Shown piece by piece: positions 18,701 to 25,195 of a stretch of 33,591 nucleotides of DNA. The notes beneath the pieces are model-generated. The model saw only the letters and a program-made list of their open reading frames with translations, was not told where the DNA came from and searched no databases. Each line of letters starts with the position of its first letter. The first letter of the stretch is position 1. The stretch comes from an uncultured Bacteroidales bacterium. Lineage in GTDB: Bacteria > Bacteroidota > Bacteroidia > Bacteroidales > Paludibacteraceae. The stretch lies in assembly GCA_937911935.1 (NCBI GenBank), contig CALDQH010000010.1:1-33591 (forward strand), written 5' to 3'. The translations under genes and the position numbers were made by a program.

Positions 18701-19125
18701 GTAAGAATCAGCATCGTATTGGCGCTTTTGCAATCAATACGGGCACCTTTAACCGGATTGCTACCTACATAATATTCTTGTGTAGATGCGCCATTAACTT
18801 TAGAGGTTGCATTGTTTACAAACTCTATGTTCTTATTCAACAACGAAGAGGTACTTTTATTCGTCTTGGCAATGTAGAAATAGTTATTCCCTTTACTCAA
18901 GTCCTTAACTACCCAAGTAAATTTACCATTCACCGATTCTTGCGCATCCGACCATACGTAATTTGCACTCGTAGGATTTGAGTCATTATTATTGGTGGTG
19001 TAGCGCACATAGTAAGTAGTTGCGTATGCACTACTTGCAAACAATACAAACAACATCATCATGACAAGCTTTTTGAGTGCAAAGCTTATCCCTTTTGCAA
19101 CATGCGGTGTAATTTTTAACTTCAT
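12769..19125 (-). CDS. Giant multi-Ig T9SS adhesin (SprB-like architecture)
   Basis: 2118 residues. A long signal sequence (about 1-36, ending SSAYA) is followed by a beta-rich region, a jelly-roll-like module (about 248-455, TDDFGQL to DDISFSVCAP) like that of the 8610-12557 protein, an Ig-like domain near 570-660 (TYQWQKSSDKINW), DUF11/CARDB-like domains, and a block of about six tandem modules of 70-90 residues (about 1300-1795). Each tandem module starts near a Cys (LTC), has a YxWxx core and ends with NGC-type cysteines. The last about 80 residues are a type B CTD (WPTAFTPYNNNGLNETF, YNRFG, AMPGVYYYAVFLPDG), so export by T9SS is well supported. Adhesion or biofilm function is inferred; gliding itself is not shown. 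It is monocistronic, with a terminator downstream and a promoter upstream. Confidence 0.9.
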   Translation of the reverse strand: MKLKITPHVAKGISFALKKLVMMMLFVLFASSAYATTYYVRYTTNNNDSNPTSANYVWSDAQESVNGKFTWVVKDLSKGNNYFYIAKTNKSTSSLLNKNIEFVNNATSKVNGASTQEYYVGSNPVKGARIDCKSANTMLILTFDFTPGDKVIITIAGSMSIAVSQNPPYYMKDNITLTAKGGLGSNGDYAWYKKAPDDADYTIISGETNATYSLVVDGSYTYKVEDTTTGIEATIKITPAVKCNSESTKVLFTDDFGQLAEAENRASSDFVPSYNYKSSCVPVKNGGEYAIVANPKWAGCDEISSSANSCTDCQTPNKYWFKDTYDHTQGAVVEGMYGGMLLVNCQDGSDGKDLIYQRTVDNICDNTYINFSAWFMKANISNADPIGAKFVLRRGGANGSIIDTYEVDNIDVKSGWQQISAMFNSGALEESPVTIQLVNNMPAGNNGNDLLIDDISFSVCAPEAELLCSNGTSSATIVAGEKEVLTSNMMSGMMTNPYYMWQQQVGKGGWTNLLAAPVQNKDTLHVKPENSPVNYRVIIANSLETMDQVLEYGTDKSICGLFALTNVATIYATFPAITITKHPADAIVCEGEKVTFTAEANVADTYQWQKSSDKINWVDIAGATKLEYSIENPVYTNPNVTYYRVVASTSNGSTAAVPSNAAKLTVRQRPVLESISAEKGAICTGGSTKINYTIAGGLGQYTLTMLREMNDATQTFDIANLGTKDESGVESSFAVNPTSKATFTFTQVKDAYCTNTVDASVILPVTVDVKSITIVTDVKDTTICSDTKATLKVKATGDDLQYQWYESTDGGINYTAVVGENQATYTTNPLIKAVDKNYRYYVTVSQSSKVCDPIDGNPATVTVNDCSEFLLEYTANPATKVCKGGNVTLTLTLTNTSETMDQTGVEVTITGLADQTFELPPSVSKRNEQFIWSVGTLAKRTKNKLTITLTNVEKAFNSSAYVSRSGTNEYTASETVAIASNSMSILNKPSFTLDEPTLGDLCAGTALTLPAVTVDNGGTDITGQGWYLAGDAITSIDKLSIESHDGKKLTYKATNGCGTEEKTYTTLSVKDCADFTLTYLLSNANPCFGDTITLTATITNEGDADLSDVKLWQTWSGNQGVVDNAKQFDYDMGDYQNGKWEIATFPSKATATLTITFIAQADEEFKMHVTESNGIPYDSWTNSPAKDKQTLTVKPISGNVELNDLVGENATCKTCADPTSTQKLSLSSLVGSDKFSLQYYEEDATGVMKQDPLTAEPVIELNKAFGPKNYYIINTENGKCPSETPTKVTVQVLAKPTISLTEEDVTLKCNNQTQTVTVSGTSTYKWTDANGTVTTDDELNLSREDVSPRTYTVVGYSADNCASDALTLTVKEDFVAPDAKISMPSGLYAINDSTLTCTLTSLELTASSTVSGVTYKWNDTNASTSSSITVDKANVYQVTVTNPNNGCSASAVKTILSNTKDPIVSVSVLDAAGKPATALTCAADKDTLSLVPSISNATEIGNQNITYTWSTNVIGVDNTTHAATVDKKDTYRVTVVGDNGCSAYEDVTIDADQTKPVLSIASSNDTLTCLLPDAKLTATVSNVEMQSYSWTKKDDAGLSNVGSDAVITVSDSAKYFVTATAVNGCVEKDSIVVPQRTDLPKVEIAATDSVQYCRINTLTASGALTYKWSTGSDDESIEVSDAGTYTVTGTNQYGCAKDTSIVLKDRKILPIIKLTTDTTTITCKKPEVTISSEITNKIEDRTYSYVWKNEAGTIVGNGTSKAVSDDKKYTVFVTDKTSDCVGEASKKLSVNKQEPMVDVVMLPGVCLPASINLTDAIGENTLADTVVFYTDEGLTQQITETAFEVEQYHVYYAQGQQVDGNGCMGKAQSVAVNLKPATPAPTVKDYDECVKAESETFSPLVTSESYKLTFYDVAQGGTPIADAFDASNANTTTTYYVTNTNQGACESERTAFTVHIEGLVDFDLAISDDKVMVGGEDVVVTLTPAEVEVDSYKWMVNDKVLEVEGEEYVTKPYVDTKFVVAAKGRCNTLSKEVDVEVVWPTAFTPYNNNGLNETFAKGFELDVYNRFGVQIFKGTDGWDGVMNQNMGANEMAMPGVYYYAVFLPDGNVKKGTIEIVKF

Positions 19126-19165
19126 AGTATGTGTGTTTTGATTAATTTCTTAAATGTTTAGCTTA

Positions 19166-19173
19166 CAAATTTA
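19166..19173 (-). promoter_or_regulatory. -7 element of the giant adhesin gene
   Basis: On the minus strand this reads TAAATTTG, matching TAnnTTTG, and predicts a leader of about 35 bases. The nearest TTTG (19200-19197) is 23 bp upstream, slightly too far for the consensus spacing. Confidence 0.55.
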
Positions 19174-19193
19174 GGCTTATTTTTCCTAAAAAT

Positions 19194-19232
19194 GCACAAA
19201 AAAATCTCGTTTCTGCCCCGAAACGAGATTTT
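19194..19232 (-). terminator. Intrinsic terminator of the exonuclease-dnaN operon
   Basis: A perfect 13-bp stem (19201-19213 with 19220-19232), loop GGGGCA on the minus strand, followed by a T-tract. It lies 60 bases after the exonuclease stop. Its stem core CGTTTC / GAAACG is shared with the terminator at 12667-12699. Confidence 0.8.
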
Positions 19233-19292
19233 ATCATTGAATTGTTAAATTATTGAATTCGTTTTTGCACAGTACAAATGCAAATGTGCATC

Positions 19293-20057
19293 CTACATCT
19301 TGGTTTTTAGTAGCAACCTGGTAAAAGCTTGCTTGGTGGTTAACGGGAAATCTGCACCCATAATCCATCCGTAGTAACCTGGATCGTTTTGCAAAACATC
19401 TGCCACCGGCTGACCTTTGTATTTGCCAAAATTGATTACCTCTACCCCTTTATCGTTATACACAATACGACCTGCAAAATCTACATTTTTAGAAGTGCAA
19501 GTGTAATCGGCTAAAAAGGCCATATCGTTTTGCAAATCGGGATATACATCCAATTGTGCTTTTAAAATATCATAAGTAGCCTGTGTATCTGCCATCGCCG
19601 CATGAGCATCGGTCAAGTCTGCTTTGCAATAAAATTTATAGGCAGCCGACAACGTACGTTGCTCTTTTTTGTGGAAAATAGTTTGTACATCAACCATTTT
19701 TCGCGTTGAAAGATCGATATCTACATCGGCACGCAAAAACTCTTCTGCCAACATGGGCAAATCGAAACGAGCAGAATTGTAACCCGCCAAATCGGCTCCT
19801 TTAAAATCGGCAGCAATTTTTTTTGCCATCTCTTTAAAGGTGGGACAATCTTTTACATCCTCGTCTGTAATACCATGCACAGCCGTAGAATCTGCAGGGA
19901 TAGGCATACCTGGATTGATTCTATAGGTGAACGATTCCTCGTTTCCGTTGGGATATACCTTAATATATGCTATCTCTACTATACGGTCGTTGGCAATGTC
20001 TAACCCGGTTGTTTCTAAATCAAAAAATACAATGGGATTTTTTAAGTTTAACTTCAT
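19293..20057 (-). CDS. DEDDh 3'-5' exonuclease with ExoX-like C-terminal domain (DnaQ superfamily)
   Basis: A 254-residue cytoplasmic protein. The exonuclease domain (about 8-170) has all DEDDh residues: D13 and E15 (FFDLETTGLD), D99 (YNSARFDLPML), H152 and D157 (DAHAAMADT). The C-terminal part (about 190-254) holds INFGKYKGQPVADVLQNDPG and GYYGWI, resembling the small domain after the nuclease core in exonuclease X-like proteins rather than the clamp-binding tail of epsilon. It may therefore proofread or process DNA ends, but assignment as the replicative epsilon subunit is uncertain. It starts one base after the dnaN stop, so it is translated from the same message as the sliding clamp. Confidence 0.9.
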   Translation of the reverse strand: MKLNLKNPIVFFDLETTGLDIANDRIVEIAYIKVYPNGNEESFTYRINPGMPIPADSTAVHGITDEDVKDCPTFKEMAKKIAADFKGADLAGYNSARFDLPMLAEEFLRADVDIDLSTRKMVDVQTIFHKKEQRTLSAAYKFYCKADLTDAHAAMADTQATYDILKAQLDVYPDLQNDMAFLADYTCTSKNVDFAGRIVYNDKGVEVINFGKYKGQPVADVLQNDPGYYGWIMGADFPLTTKQAFTRLLLKTKM

Positions 20058-20058
20058 A

Positions 20059-21177
20059 TTACAAAGTCATTGGTGTTAACAACATGGTTGTTTGGGTATT
20101 TTCTGCTTGCGTAACGGGAAGCAACAAGATAGGACGAGTAGCATCAATTAGTTTAATTTCTACTTGCTCCGAGGGTAAATTTTGCAAAATACCACTCATG
20201 TATTTCGCTTTTACACCAATTTCTAATGGAGAACCCGAGAATTGACAAGGCAAAGACTCTTCGCCCGATAACGAAAAGTCGATATCTTGGCTCAATAAGA
20301 ATACTTTACCCTCTTCGAAGCGCATACGCACCAAATTATTATCAGAAGCACAAAGCGACACACGATCAAACGCCATTTTTAGACCATCCGTATCTAAAAT
20401 AGCCGAAATAACGGTCTCTTGTGGAATTACAGCTTTGTAATTGGGGAAACGACCTTCTATCAAGCGAGATACCATGCGATAGTTTGCCGTTTGAATCAAC
20501 AACGCCGAACCATCAAAATAAATACGAACATCACCTTGTTGTTTGGTAAGCAAGGTTTTAAGTGTATTAGCTGTTTTTCCTGGTAGGATAAAATTAGCAG
20601 GTTCGCTAAAGGTCTTATCGGTTAATTGATACAAAGCCAATTGACGAGCATCGGTAGCCACAAAATTAAGACCATCTGGAGTCATATCGACATAAATACC
20701 TTGCAAAACAGGACGCAATTCGTCGTCGCAAGTAGCAAATGCGGTATGAGCAATGCCTTTTTGTAGGGTTGCTACATCTAACGATAATTCTGCTGTTTTT
20801 TCTTGTACCAACGATTTGGCTTGTGGATATTCTTCTGCCGATTGTCCGATGTAATTGTATTTGCCGCCCAAAGTAGTAATCTCTACCGAATAACTACGTT
20901 CGTCTATGGTAAAAGTAAGGGGCTGTTCGCCTAACTTGGGCAGAATTGCACCAATTTGATTTCCCAACAACAAAATATCTATGCTTCCTTCTACCTCGTC
21001 CACTTGCATAGAACCAGACAAAGTAGTATCGCCATCAGATCCGGTAATGGTTAGCACATTATCTTTTACCGAAAAATACAAAAAGTTAAACACAGGATTG
21101 GTGTTTTTTCCACCTAAAACGCGCGATATTACCTGAACGCGTTCTGCCAATTGAGATGAAGAACAAGTGAATTTCAT
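20059..21177 (-). CDS. dnaN: DNA polymerase III sliding clamp (beta subunit)
   Basis: A 372-residue protein with the three-domain clamp layout. Family signatures are RPVLQGIYVD, FVATDARQLAL, LIEGRFPNY and a C-terminus ending MLLTPMTL, close to the usual M-L-M-P-M-R/L end that forms the partner-binding pocket. It encircles DNA and tethers polymerase and repair enzymes. No dnaA or recF is beside it; instead it is paired with the exonuclease gene one base downstream. A promoter lies at 21312-21283, and the leader of about 100 bases contains a 7-bp tandem repeat array and a small hairpin. Confidence 0.97.
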   Translation of the reverse strand: MKFTCSSSQLAERVQVISRVLGGKNTNPVFNFLYFSVKDNVLTITGSDGDTTLSGSMQVDEVEGSIDILLLGNQIGAILPKLGEQPLTFTIDERSYSVEITTLGGKYNYIGQSAEEYPQAKSLVQEKTAELSLDVATLQKGIAHTAFATCDDELRPVLQGIYVDMTPDGLNFVATDARQLALYQLTDKTFSEPANFILPGKTANTLKTLLTKQQGDVRIYFDGSALLIQTANYRMVSRLIEGRFPNYKAVIPQETVISAILDTDGLKMAFDRVSLCASDNNLVRMRFEEGKVFLLSQDIDFSLSGEESLPCQFSGSPLEIGVKAKYMSGILQNLPSEQVEIKLIDATRPILLLPVTQAENTQTTMLLTPMTL

Positions 21178-21194
21178 ATTATCGTTGATTATTC

Positions 21195-21207
21195 AAAGCT
21201 TCGCTTT
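21195..21207 (-). other. Triloop hairpin in the dnaN leader
   Basis: A perfect 5-bp stem AAAGC / GCTTT with a three-base loop, starting 17 bases upstream of the dnaN ATG, between the heptamer array and the start codon. It is similar in form to hairpins at 3354, 28135 and 31907. Confidence 0.4.
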
Positions 21208-21233
21208 TTATGATTTTTGTTGATTCGTTTAGC

Positions 21234-21275
21234 CGACAAGCAACAAATGACTAGTGACAAGCGACTATCAACTAG
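21234..21275. repeat. Degenerate 7-bp tandem repeat array, six units
   Basis: Six consecutive heptamers on the plus strand: CGACAAG, CAACAAA, TGACTAG, TGACAAG, CGACTAT, CAACTAG. The consensus is about YRACWAG. The array is in the transcribed leader of dnaN on the minus strand. Confidence 0.6.
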
Positions 21276-21282
21276 TATCCGT

Positions 21283-21312
21283 CAAAGTTAGTAATTTTTT
21301 TATTGCAAACAA
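21283..21312 (-). promoter_or_regulatory. Promoter of dnaN-exonuclease operon
   Basis: On the minus strand TAACTTTG (21290-21283) matches TAnnTTTG, with a TTG (21312-21310) 19 bp upstream. It lies just after the stop of the GldF-GldG gene. Confidence 0.55.
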
Positions 21313-21321
21313 TTGCAAACG

Positions 21322-23694
21322 TTATTTTGCATATCGTTTACGTCTAAATATTTGATATACAGCCGAAAAAGTTATTAACAAAATCAACGGAACTGCCATG
21401 TTAGCCAATTGCCACATAAGTCGGTCTGCACTCATCTTTTGTTTATCCAACAAACGAAGCGTAAGTTGTCGATTACGAAGTTGCATCCATCCATCGTCGT
21501 CTGCCAGATAATTAACTGCATTTAGCACAAAATTACCATTACCAAATTGCTGGTTCATGTAAGAATCATAACCCAACGGCAAGGGCTCATACCCCTCGCC
21601 AAAACCTCTTAATTCGTTGGCAATAATAGAACCATCTGCCACTACAATCATTTTGGTGGGCACGCTTTGTTTTTGTATTGCCTTACCCTTAACATCCACT
21701 CCTTTGGGTGCCATTCTATTGGCAAATACCGAAGTAAACTCGCCCTCGAACAAAGCCGCCACGGGCAAATTTCGATAGGCAAAATACGGCGAATCGGGCG
21801 AAAGATTGACCACCGATACCGACAATGGCATAGGCGCTTTCTCGATAGCAGTATGTGCCGATGTTGCCAACAACACAGTCTTGGCAATTTGGGCATTTTG
21901 CTGTTCGCCCACCAACTCAATAAACGAGGCAAATTCTGCCTTAACAGGAGCTAAATTACGAGTAATTACGTGTGCTGGCGAGGGCATTAGCAAAGGACTG
22001 TAATACCAGGGAGCAGGCTGAAATTCGTCTTGTCCTGCCGCATCATCCACTTTAATGGGCACCAACGCACATTGAACATCCAACAACAACATGGATGTTA
22101 AACGAATACCATAAGTAAACAATTGATCGGTTAAATTTACCTCGTTTGCTTTGCCTACCTCACCATTGGTCGCCACCCCATCCACTAACCACAACACACG
22201 CCCGCCACGCATGATGTATTGGTCGATGATAAATTTATCACTTTCCGAAAAACTACTTTCGGGTTGCGCAATTATCAGTACTTTATAGGGGTATAACATA
22301 CTGGCATCAGCTCCTAACACGCCCCTATCTACTTGATAGTAACGTGCCAATTGCGTGGTAATGTCGTGCACGTAGGGCTCAGTTAATTCGCCATGTCCTT
22401 CTAAAAAGGCAACTTTATCTACTTGCTTGGTCGATAAGATGCGGATAGCATCGGTCATTTCGTATTCTAAATTCTCGATAGAAATGTTTAGATTTTCTTC
22501 TCCCGATTTTCCGGCGATGTTTTTAAGGAGCGAAACTGCAATGGTATCGTTGCCAGCAGACACCACCGCCCACGGAAAGATGATTTTTTGTTGCATCTGA
22601 CCTTCGGCATCTCTATCGTGCACCACAACGGGTTTTAATCCATTGCTCTCTAATCGGGCATAATTTTCTTGGCGTTGTTTTTGAGAGGATGCTTGCGATG
22701 GATTTTCTATCGACAATCGAATACCGTGAGAGGCGTAAGCATCCATATCACGCAAAATATCTTGAGTAGCCTGTTTTAAGCGCAAAAATCCCATATTCAA
22801 ATCGCCATCTAAATAAAGGGTAATAGAAAGGGGCTTTTCTTGGCTTTTGAGCAATTGGCGGGTTTGTTTAGACAAGGTATATCTTTTCTCGGACGTCAAG
22901 TCTAATCGAATGACCATTTTATCGAAAACAAATAAGGCAAGCAAGGCTACAACAGCCGGAAGTGCATCTTTATAGGACCATGCCTTTTTAAAGGTAACAA
23001 ACAACACAAGAGCCGTTATTACCACAAAGTAACACACATCGCGCATATCCAACACTCCGCGCGAAATGGCATCATAATGCGAACTAATGCCCAATCGGCT
23101 TATCACATCTTGCACCATAGCATTGGAAAATAAAGCAGCAATAAAATCAAAGCCGATGTACACAAAGAAACAAGCAAATGCAGATAGCACAAAAGCTACC
23201 ACCGAGTTATCGGTATAAGAAGAAATACATACGCCTATTGCCACATAGACCATCGCCAAAAAAATCAAACCGATAAATGAGCCCCAGAAAGCACCCATAT
23301 CTAAATTGGCGAAAGTAGTACCCAACATACAGACCGAAACGAAATAGACCAAAGTAGGTAGCAATGCCAAGATGACCAAAAACAAACTTGACAGGTATTT
23401 TGCAGCTACTATTTGCCAGCGCGTAATGGGTTTGGTTTGCAACCATTCGATAGTACCTTGCTTGTATTCGTCCGAAAAACAGCGCATGGTAAGGGCTGGA
23501 ATCAAAAACAGGAACAACCAAGGTGCCAAGGTAAACAATCCGTCTAACTGAGCATATCCACTATCCAAAACATTGTTTTCGCCAGGTATCAGCCACAAAA
23601 GTGCTCCGGTCAGCAACAAAAACACACCGATAAAGAGCGACCCAATTGGCGTCGAAAAAAAACCGGCTATTTCTTTTTTTAGCAATGCGTACAT
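21322..23694 (-). CDS. Fused GldF-GldG ABC transporter membrane protein
   Basis: 790 residues. Residues 1 to about 237 match a GldF-like ABC permease: six hydrophobic segments (about 18-37, 56-70, 98-123, 134-157, 163-187, 220-235) and the ABC-2 motif DEYKQGTIEWLQTKPIT (75-91). A further membrane segment at about 245-258 opens the GldG part, with DLTSEKRYTLSKQTRQLL (265-282), a periplasmic ABC_transp_aux-like domain containing VAFLEGHGELTEPYVHD and GGRVLWLVDGV, and a C-terminal membrane helix at about 765-782. In Flavobacterium GldF and GldG are separate and work with the ATPase GldA in gliding. No gldA-like ATPase gene is in this window. Many non-gliding Bacteroidales carry such transporters, so the substrate is unknown. 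No frameshift is seen: the fusion is continuous. Confidence 0.88.
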   Translation of the reverse strand: MYALLKKEIAGFFSTPIGSLFIGVFLLLTGALLWLIPGENNVLDSGYAQLDGLFTLAPWLFLFLIPALTMRCFSDEYKQGTIEWLQTKPITRWQIVAAKYLSSLFLVILALLPTLVYFVSVCMLGTTFANLDMGAFWGSFIGLIFLAMVYVAIGVCISSYTDNSVVAFVLSAFACFFVYIGFDFIAALFSNAMVQDVISRLGISSHYDAISRGVLDMRDVCYFVVITALVLFVTFKKAWSYKDALPAVVALLALFVFDKMVIRLDLTSEKRYTLSKQTRQLLKSQEKPLSITLYLDGDLNMGFLRLKQATQDILRDMDAYASHGIRLSIENPSQASSQKQRQENYARLESNGLKPVVVHDRDAEGQMQQKIIFPWAVVSAGNDTIAVSLLKNIAGKSGEENLNISIENLEYEMTDAIRILSTKQVDKVAFLEGHGELTEPYVHDITTQLARYYQVDRGVLGADASMLYPYKVLIIAQPESSFSESDKFIIDQYIMRGGRVLWLVDGVATNGEVGKANEVNLTDQLFTYGIRLTSMLLLDVQCALVPIKVDDAAGQDEFQPAPWYYSPLLMPSPAHVITRNLAPVKAEFASFIELVGEQQNAQIAKTVLLATSAHTAIEKAPMPLSVSVVNLSPDSPYFAYRNLPVAALFEGEFTSVFANRMAPKGVDVKGKAIQKQSVPTKMIVVADGSIIANELRGFGEGYEPLPLGYDSYMNQQFGNGNFVLNAVNYLADDDGWMQLRNRQLTLRLLDKQKMSADRLMWQLANMAVPLILLITFSAVYQIFRRKRYAK

Positions 23695-23713
23695 TTAATT
23701 GATTTTTTTAGGT

Positions 23714-23721
23714 TATTTTTG
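23714..23721 (+). promoter_or_regulatory. Possible -7 element for the PagL-like operon
   Basis: TATTTTTG matches TAnnTTTG on the plus strand. It predicts a leader of about 110 bases that would contain the 8-bp repeat array. The region is T-rich, so a chance match is possible, and no -33 element was found. Confidence 0.3.
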
Positions 23722-23738
23722 TACTTTGCAAATTGTCA

Positions 23739-23746
23739 CAAAGGTA
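23739..23746 (-). promoter_or_regulatory. -7 element for the GldF-GldG gene
   Basis: On the minus strand TACCTTTG matches TAnnTTTG, 45 bp before the ATG at 23694. No TTTG is found at the usual -33 spacing. Confidence 0.45.
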
Positions 23747-23761
23747 ATAAAAATATTTTAT

Positions 23762-23834
23762 TGACGAATTGACGAATCGACGAATCGGTTAATCGTCTAA
23801 TCAAACTTATCGACTAAACGACTCAACGCCTAAA
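23762..23834. repeat. Degenerate 8-bp tandem repeat array, nine units
   Basis: Units read TGACGAAT, TGACGAAT, CGACGAAT, CGGTTAAT, CGTCTAAT, a 9-base CAAACTTAT, CGACTAAA, CGACTCAA, CGCCTAAA. The array ends two bases before the start codon of the PagL-like gene. The same unit type, including CGGTTAAT, recurs at 31919-31950. Confidence 0.65.
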
Positions 23835-23836
23835 CT

Positions 23837-25183
23837 ATGAAAAAATACTGCCTACTTGCCCTATGCTTATGCTTATCACTCATAACTTGGGGGAATAATA
23901 CGACATACACTCCTTATAAGATAAAAGCGCAGTTTATTGGAGGATATATTTATCCGCACGACAAATCGCTTATCGATCCACTAACCAAAGGTCCTGCTTT
24001 GGGTGGCGAAGTGGCTTTTGAATGGGCAAGCGACGGCAGCAAAGATTGGCACAAGCATTTCAACAATCCCGATGTAGGTTTAGCACTGCAAGTAATTGAC
24101 CTGGGCAACCCCGATGTTGCAGGACAAATGATTGGCGTATATCCTTATATCAACTTGCCGATGGCAAAAAACGACATCGTATCGTTCAACGTTAAAATAG
24201 GTGGTGGCTTGGGTTTTGCCACCCGTCCTTGCGACATTGCAGCCGCTGTAGCCGACCCTCGCAGCATCAAAGAAAAAGCGGGCGATTACAACTTTGCCAT
24301 AGGCGGACCCGTTAGTTTTGCCATTGCTGCAGGCTTAAACGTAGATGTAAAAGTACACAAAAACGTAGCCCTCACAGCCGATTTCACCTACAATCACTTT
24401 TCGAGTGCCAGTTTGTACCAACCCAATGCAGGGCTAAACATGTTTAATGGGTACTTGGGGGTGAAATACTTGATAGAAAGGATAAATGAGAAAGGAGAAA
24501 TGAGAAAGGTTGACGAGACTAGGTCGGTTGCTGAGCATGTCGAAGCGCCCAATGAAATAAAAACTCCTAACTCCTCACTCCTAACTCCTAACTCATTGAA
24601 ACGTTGGAGCGGCGAGGTAATTCTATCGGGCGGTGCCAAAAAACTGTATTATAAAGATACACAATACTTTCCCATTGCGAGTTTGAATGTAGCGGGATAT
24701 TACCACACGTGCCGTCAACACCGCATTGGTATTGGTTTAGACCTATTTTTTGATGGAGCTTACCGACAAACGGTTGCTCCAGATGCCAAAGGTGTTTATA
24801 AATGGACAGACGAATACACCCAGTTTGGGCGCACTTGTACTCCCGACGAAAAATTCTCCAACAAACTACGTTTTGGCATTAACATCGCCAACGAACTAAC
24901 CATTGGCAAGGTAGGTATTTTTGCACACGTGGGCATTTACCTATACGACCCCATCAAAAACATGGAGCCTGCCAAAGAAGCACTTGATGCTTTAAATGGC
25001 AAAGGAGAACCCATCAACAAAGGCATCTTTTACCCTTACGACATTCAGAATGAAGATGGTTGGAACTATTTTCGCATTGGGGTAAAATACCACATCACCC
25101 CTCATTTTTTAGTAAATGTAAGTTTTAAAACCCACCTACAAAAAGTTGAATTTGCCGAATTTGGCATCGGATATGCTTTTTAA
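23837..25183 (+). CDS. PagL-like outer-membrane beta-barrel (acyloxyacyl hydrolase / lipid A deacylase family)
   Basis: 448 residues with a signal peptide (about 1-19). The N-terminal half has the Bacteroidota acyloxyacyl-hydrolase pattern: NNPDVGLALQVIDLGNP (76-92) and IGVYPYINLPM. FTYNHFSSASLYQPNAGLN (183-201) matches the PagL active-site strand H-x-S followed by PN-x-G-x-N, with H187 and S189 as candidate catalytic residues; the usual Asn after Ser is Ser here. A second barrel-like half (about 257-448) ends with an aromatic residue (GIGYAF), typical of outer-membrane proteins. Residues about 214-252 are an odd low-complexity linker encoded by repeat DNA. By family it may remove an acyl chain from lipid A, unproven. 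It is 12 bp before the next gene, so co-transcribed. Confidence 0.65.
   Translation: MKKYCLLALCLCLSLITWGNNTTYTPYKIKAQFIGGYIYPHDKSLIDPLTKGPALGGEVAFEWASDGSKDWHKHFNNPDVGLALQVIDLGNPDVAGQMIGVYPYINLPMAKNDIVSFNVKIGGGLGFATRPCDIAAAVADPRSIKEKAGDYNFAIGGPVSFAIAAGLNVDVKVHKNVALTADFTYNHFSSASLYQPNAGLNMFNGYLGVKYLIERINEKGEMRKVDETRSVAEHVEAPNEIKTPNSSLLTPNSLKRWSGEVILSGGAKKLYYKDTQYFPIASLNVAGYYHTCRQHRIGIGLDLFFDGAYRQTVAPDAKGVYKWTDEYTQFGRTCTPDEKFSNKLRFGINIANELTIGKVGIFAHVGIYLYDPIKNMEPAKEALDALNGKGEPINKGIFYPYDIQNEDGWNYFRIGVKYHITPHFLVNVSFKTHLQKVEFAEFGIGYAF
24484..24596. repeat. Repeat-derived DNA inside a coding region: AATGAGAAA copies, REP-like word, 7-bp array
   Basis: Within the PagL-like gene: two AAATGAGAAAGG-type copies (24485-24509), a REP-like stretch containing GGTTGCTGAGCATGTCGAAG (24526-24545), then five heptamers AACTCCT, AACTCCT, CACTCCT, AACTCCT, AACTCAT (24562-24596). 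The composition is unlike the flanking barrel-coding sequence and the frame stays open. Confidence 0.6.
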
Positions 25184-25195
25184 CAACGATAGCAG

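Noticed and set aside
23762..23834. CRISPR-like array
   Set aside because: Units are 8 bp without unique spacers and no cas genes are near; it is a simple tandem repeat.
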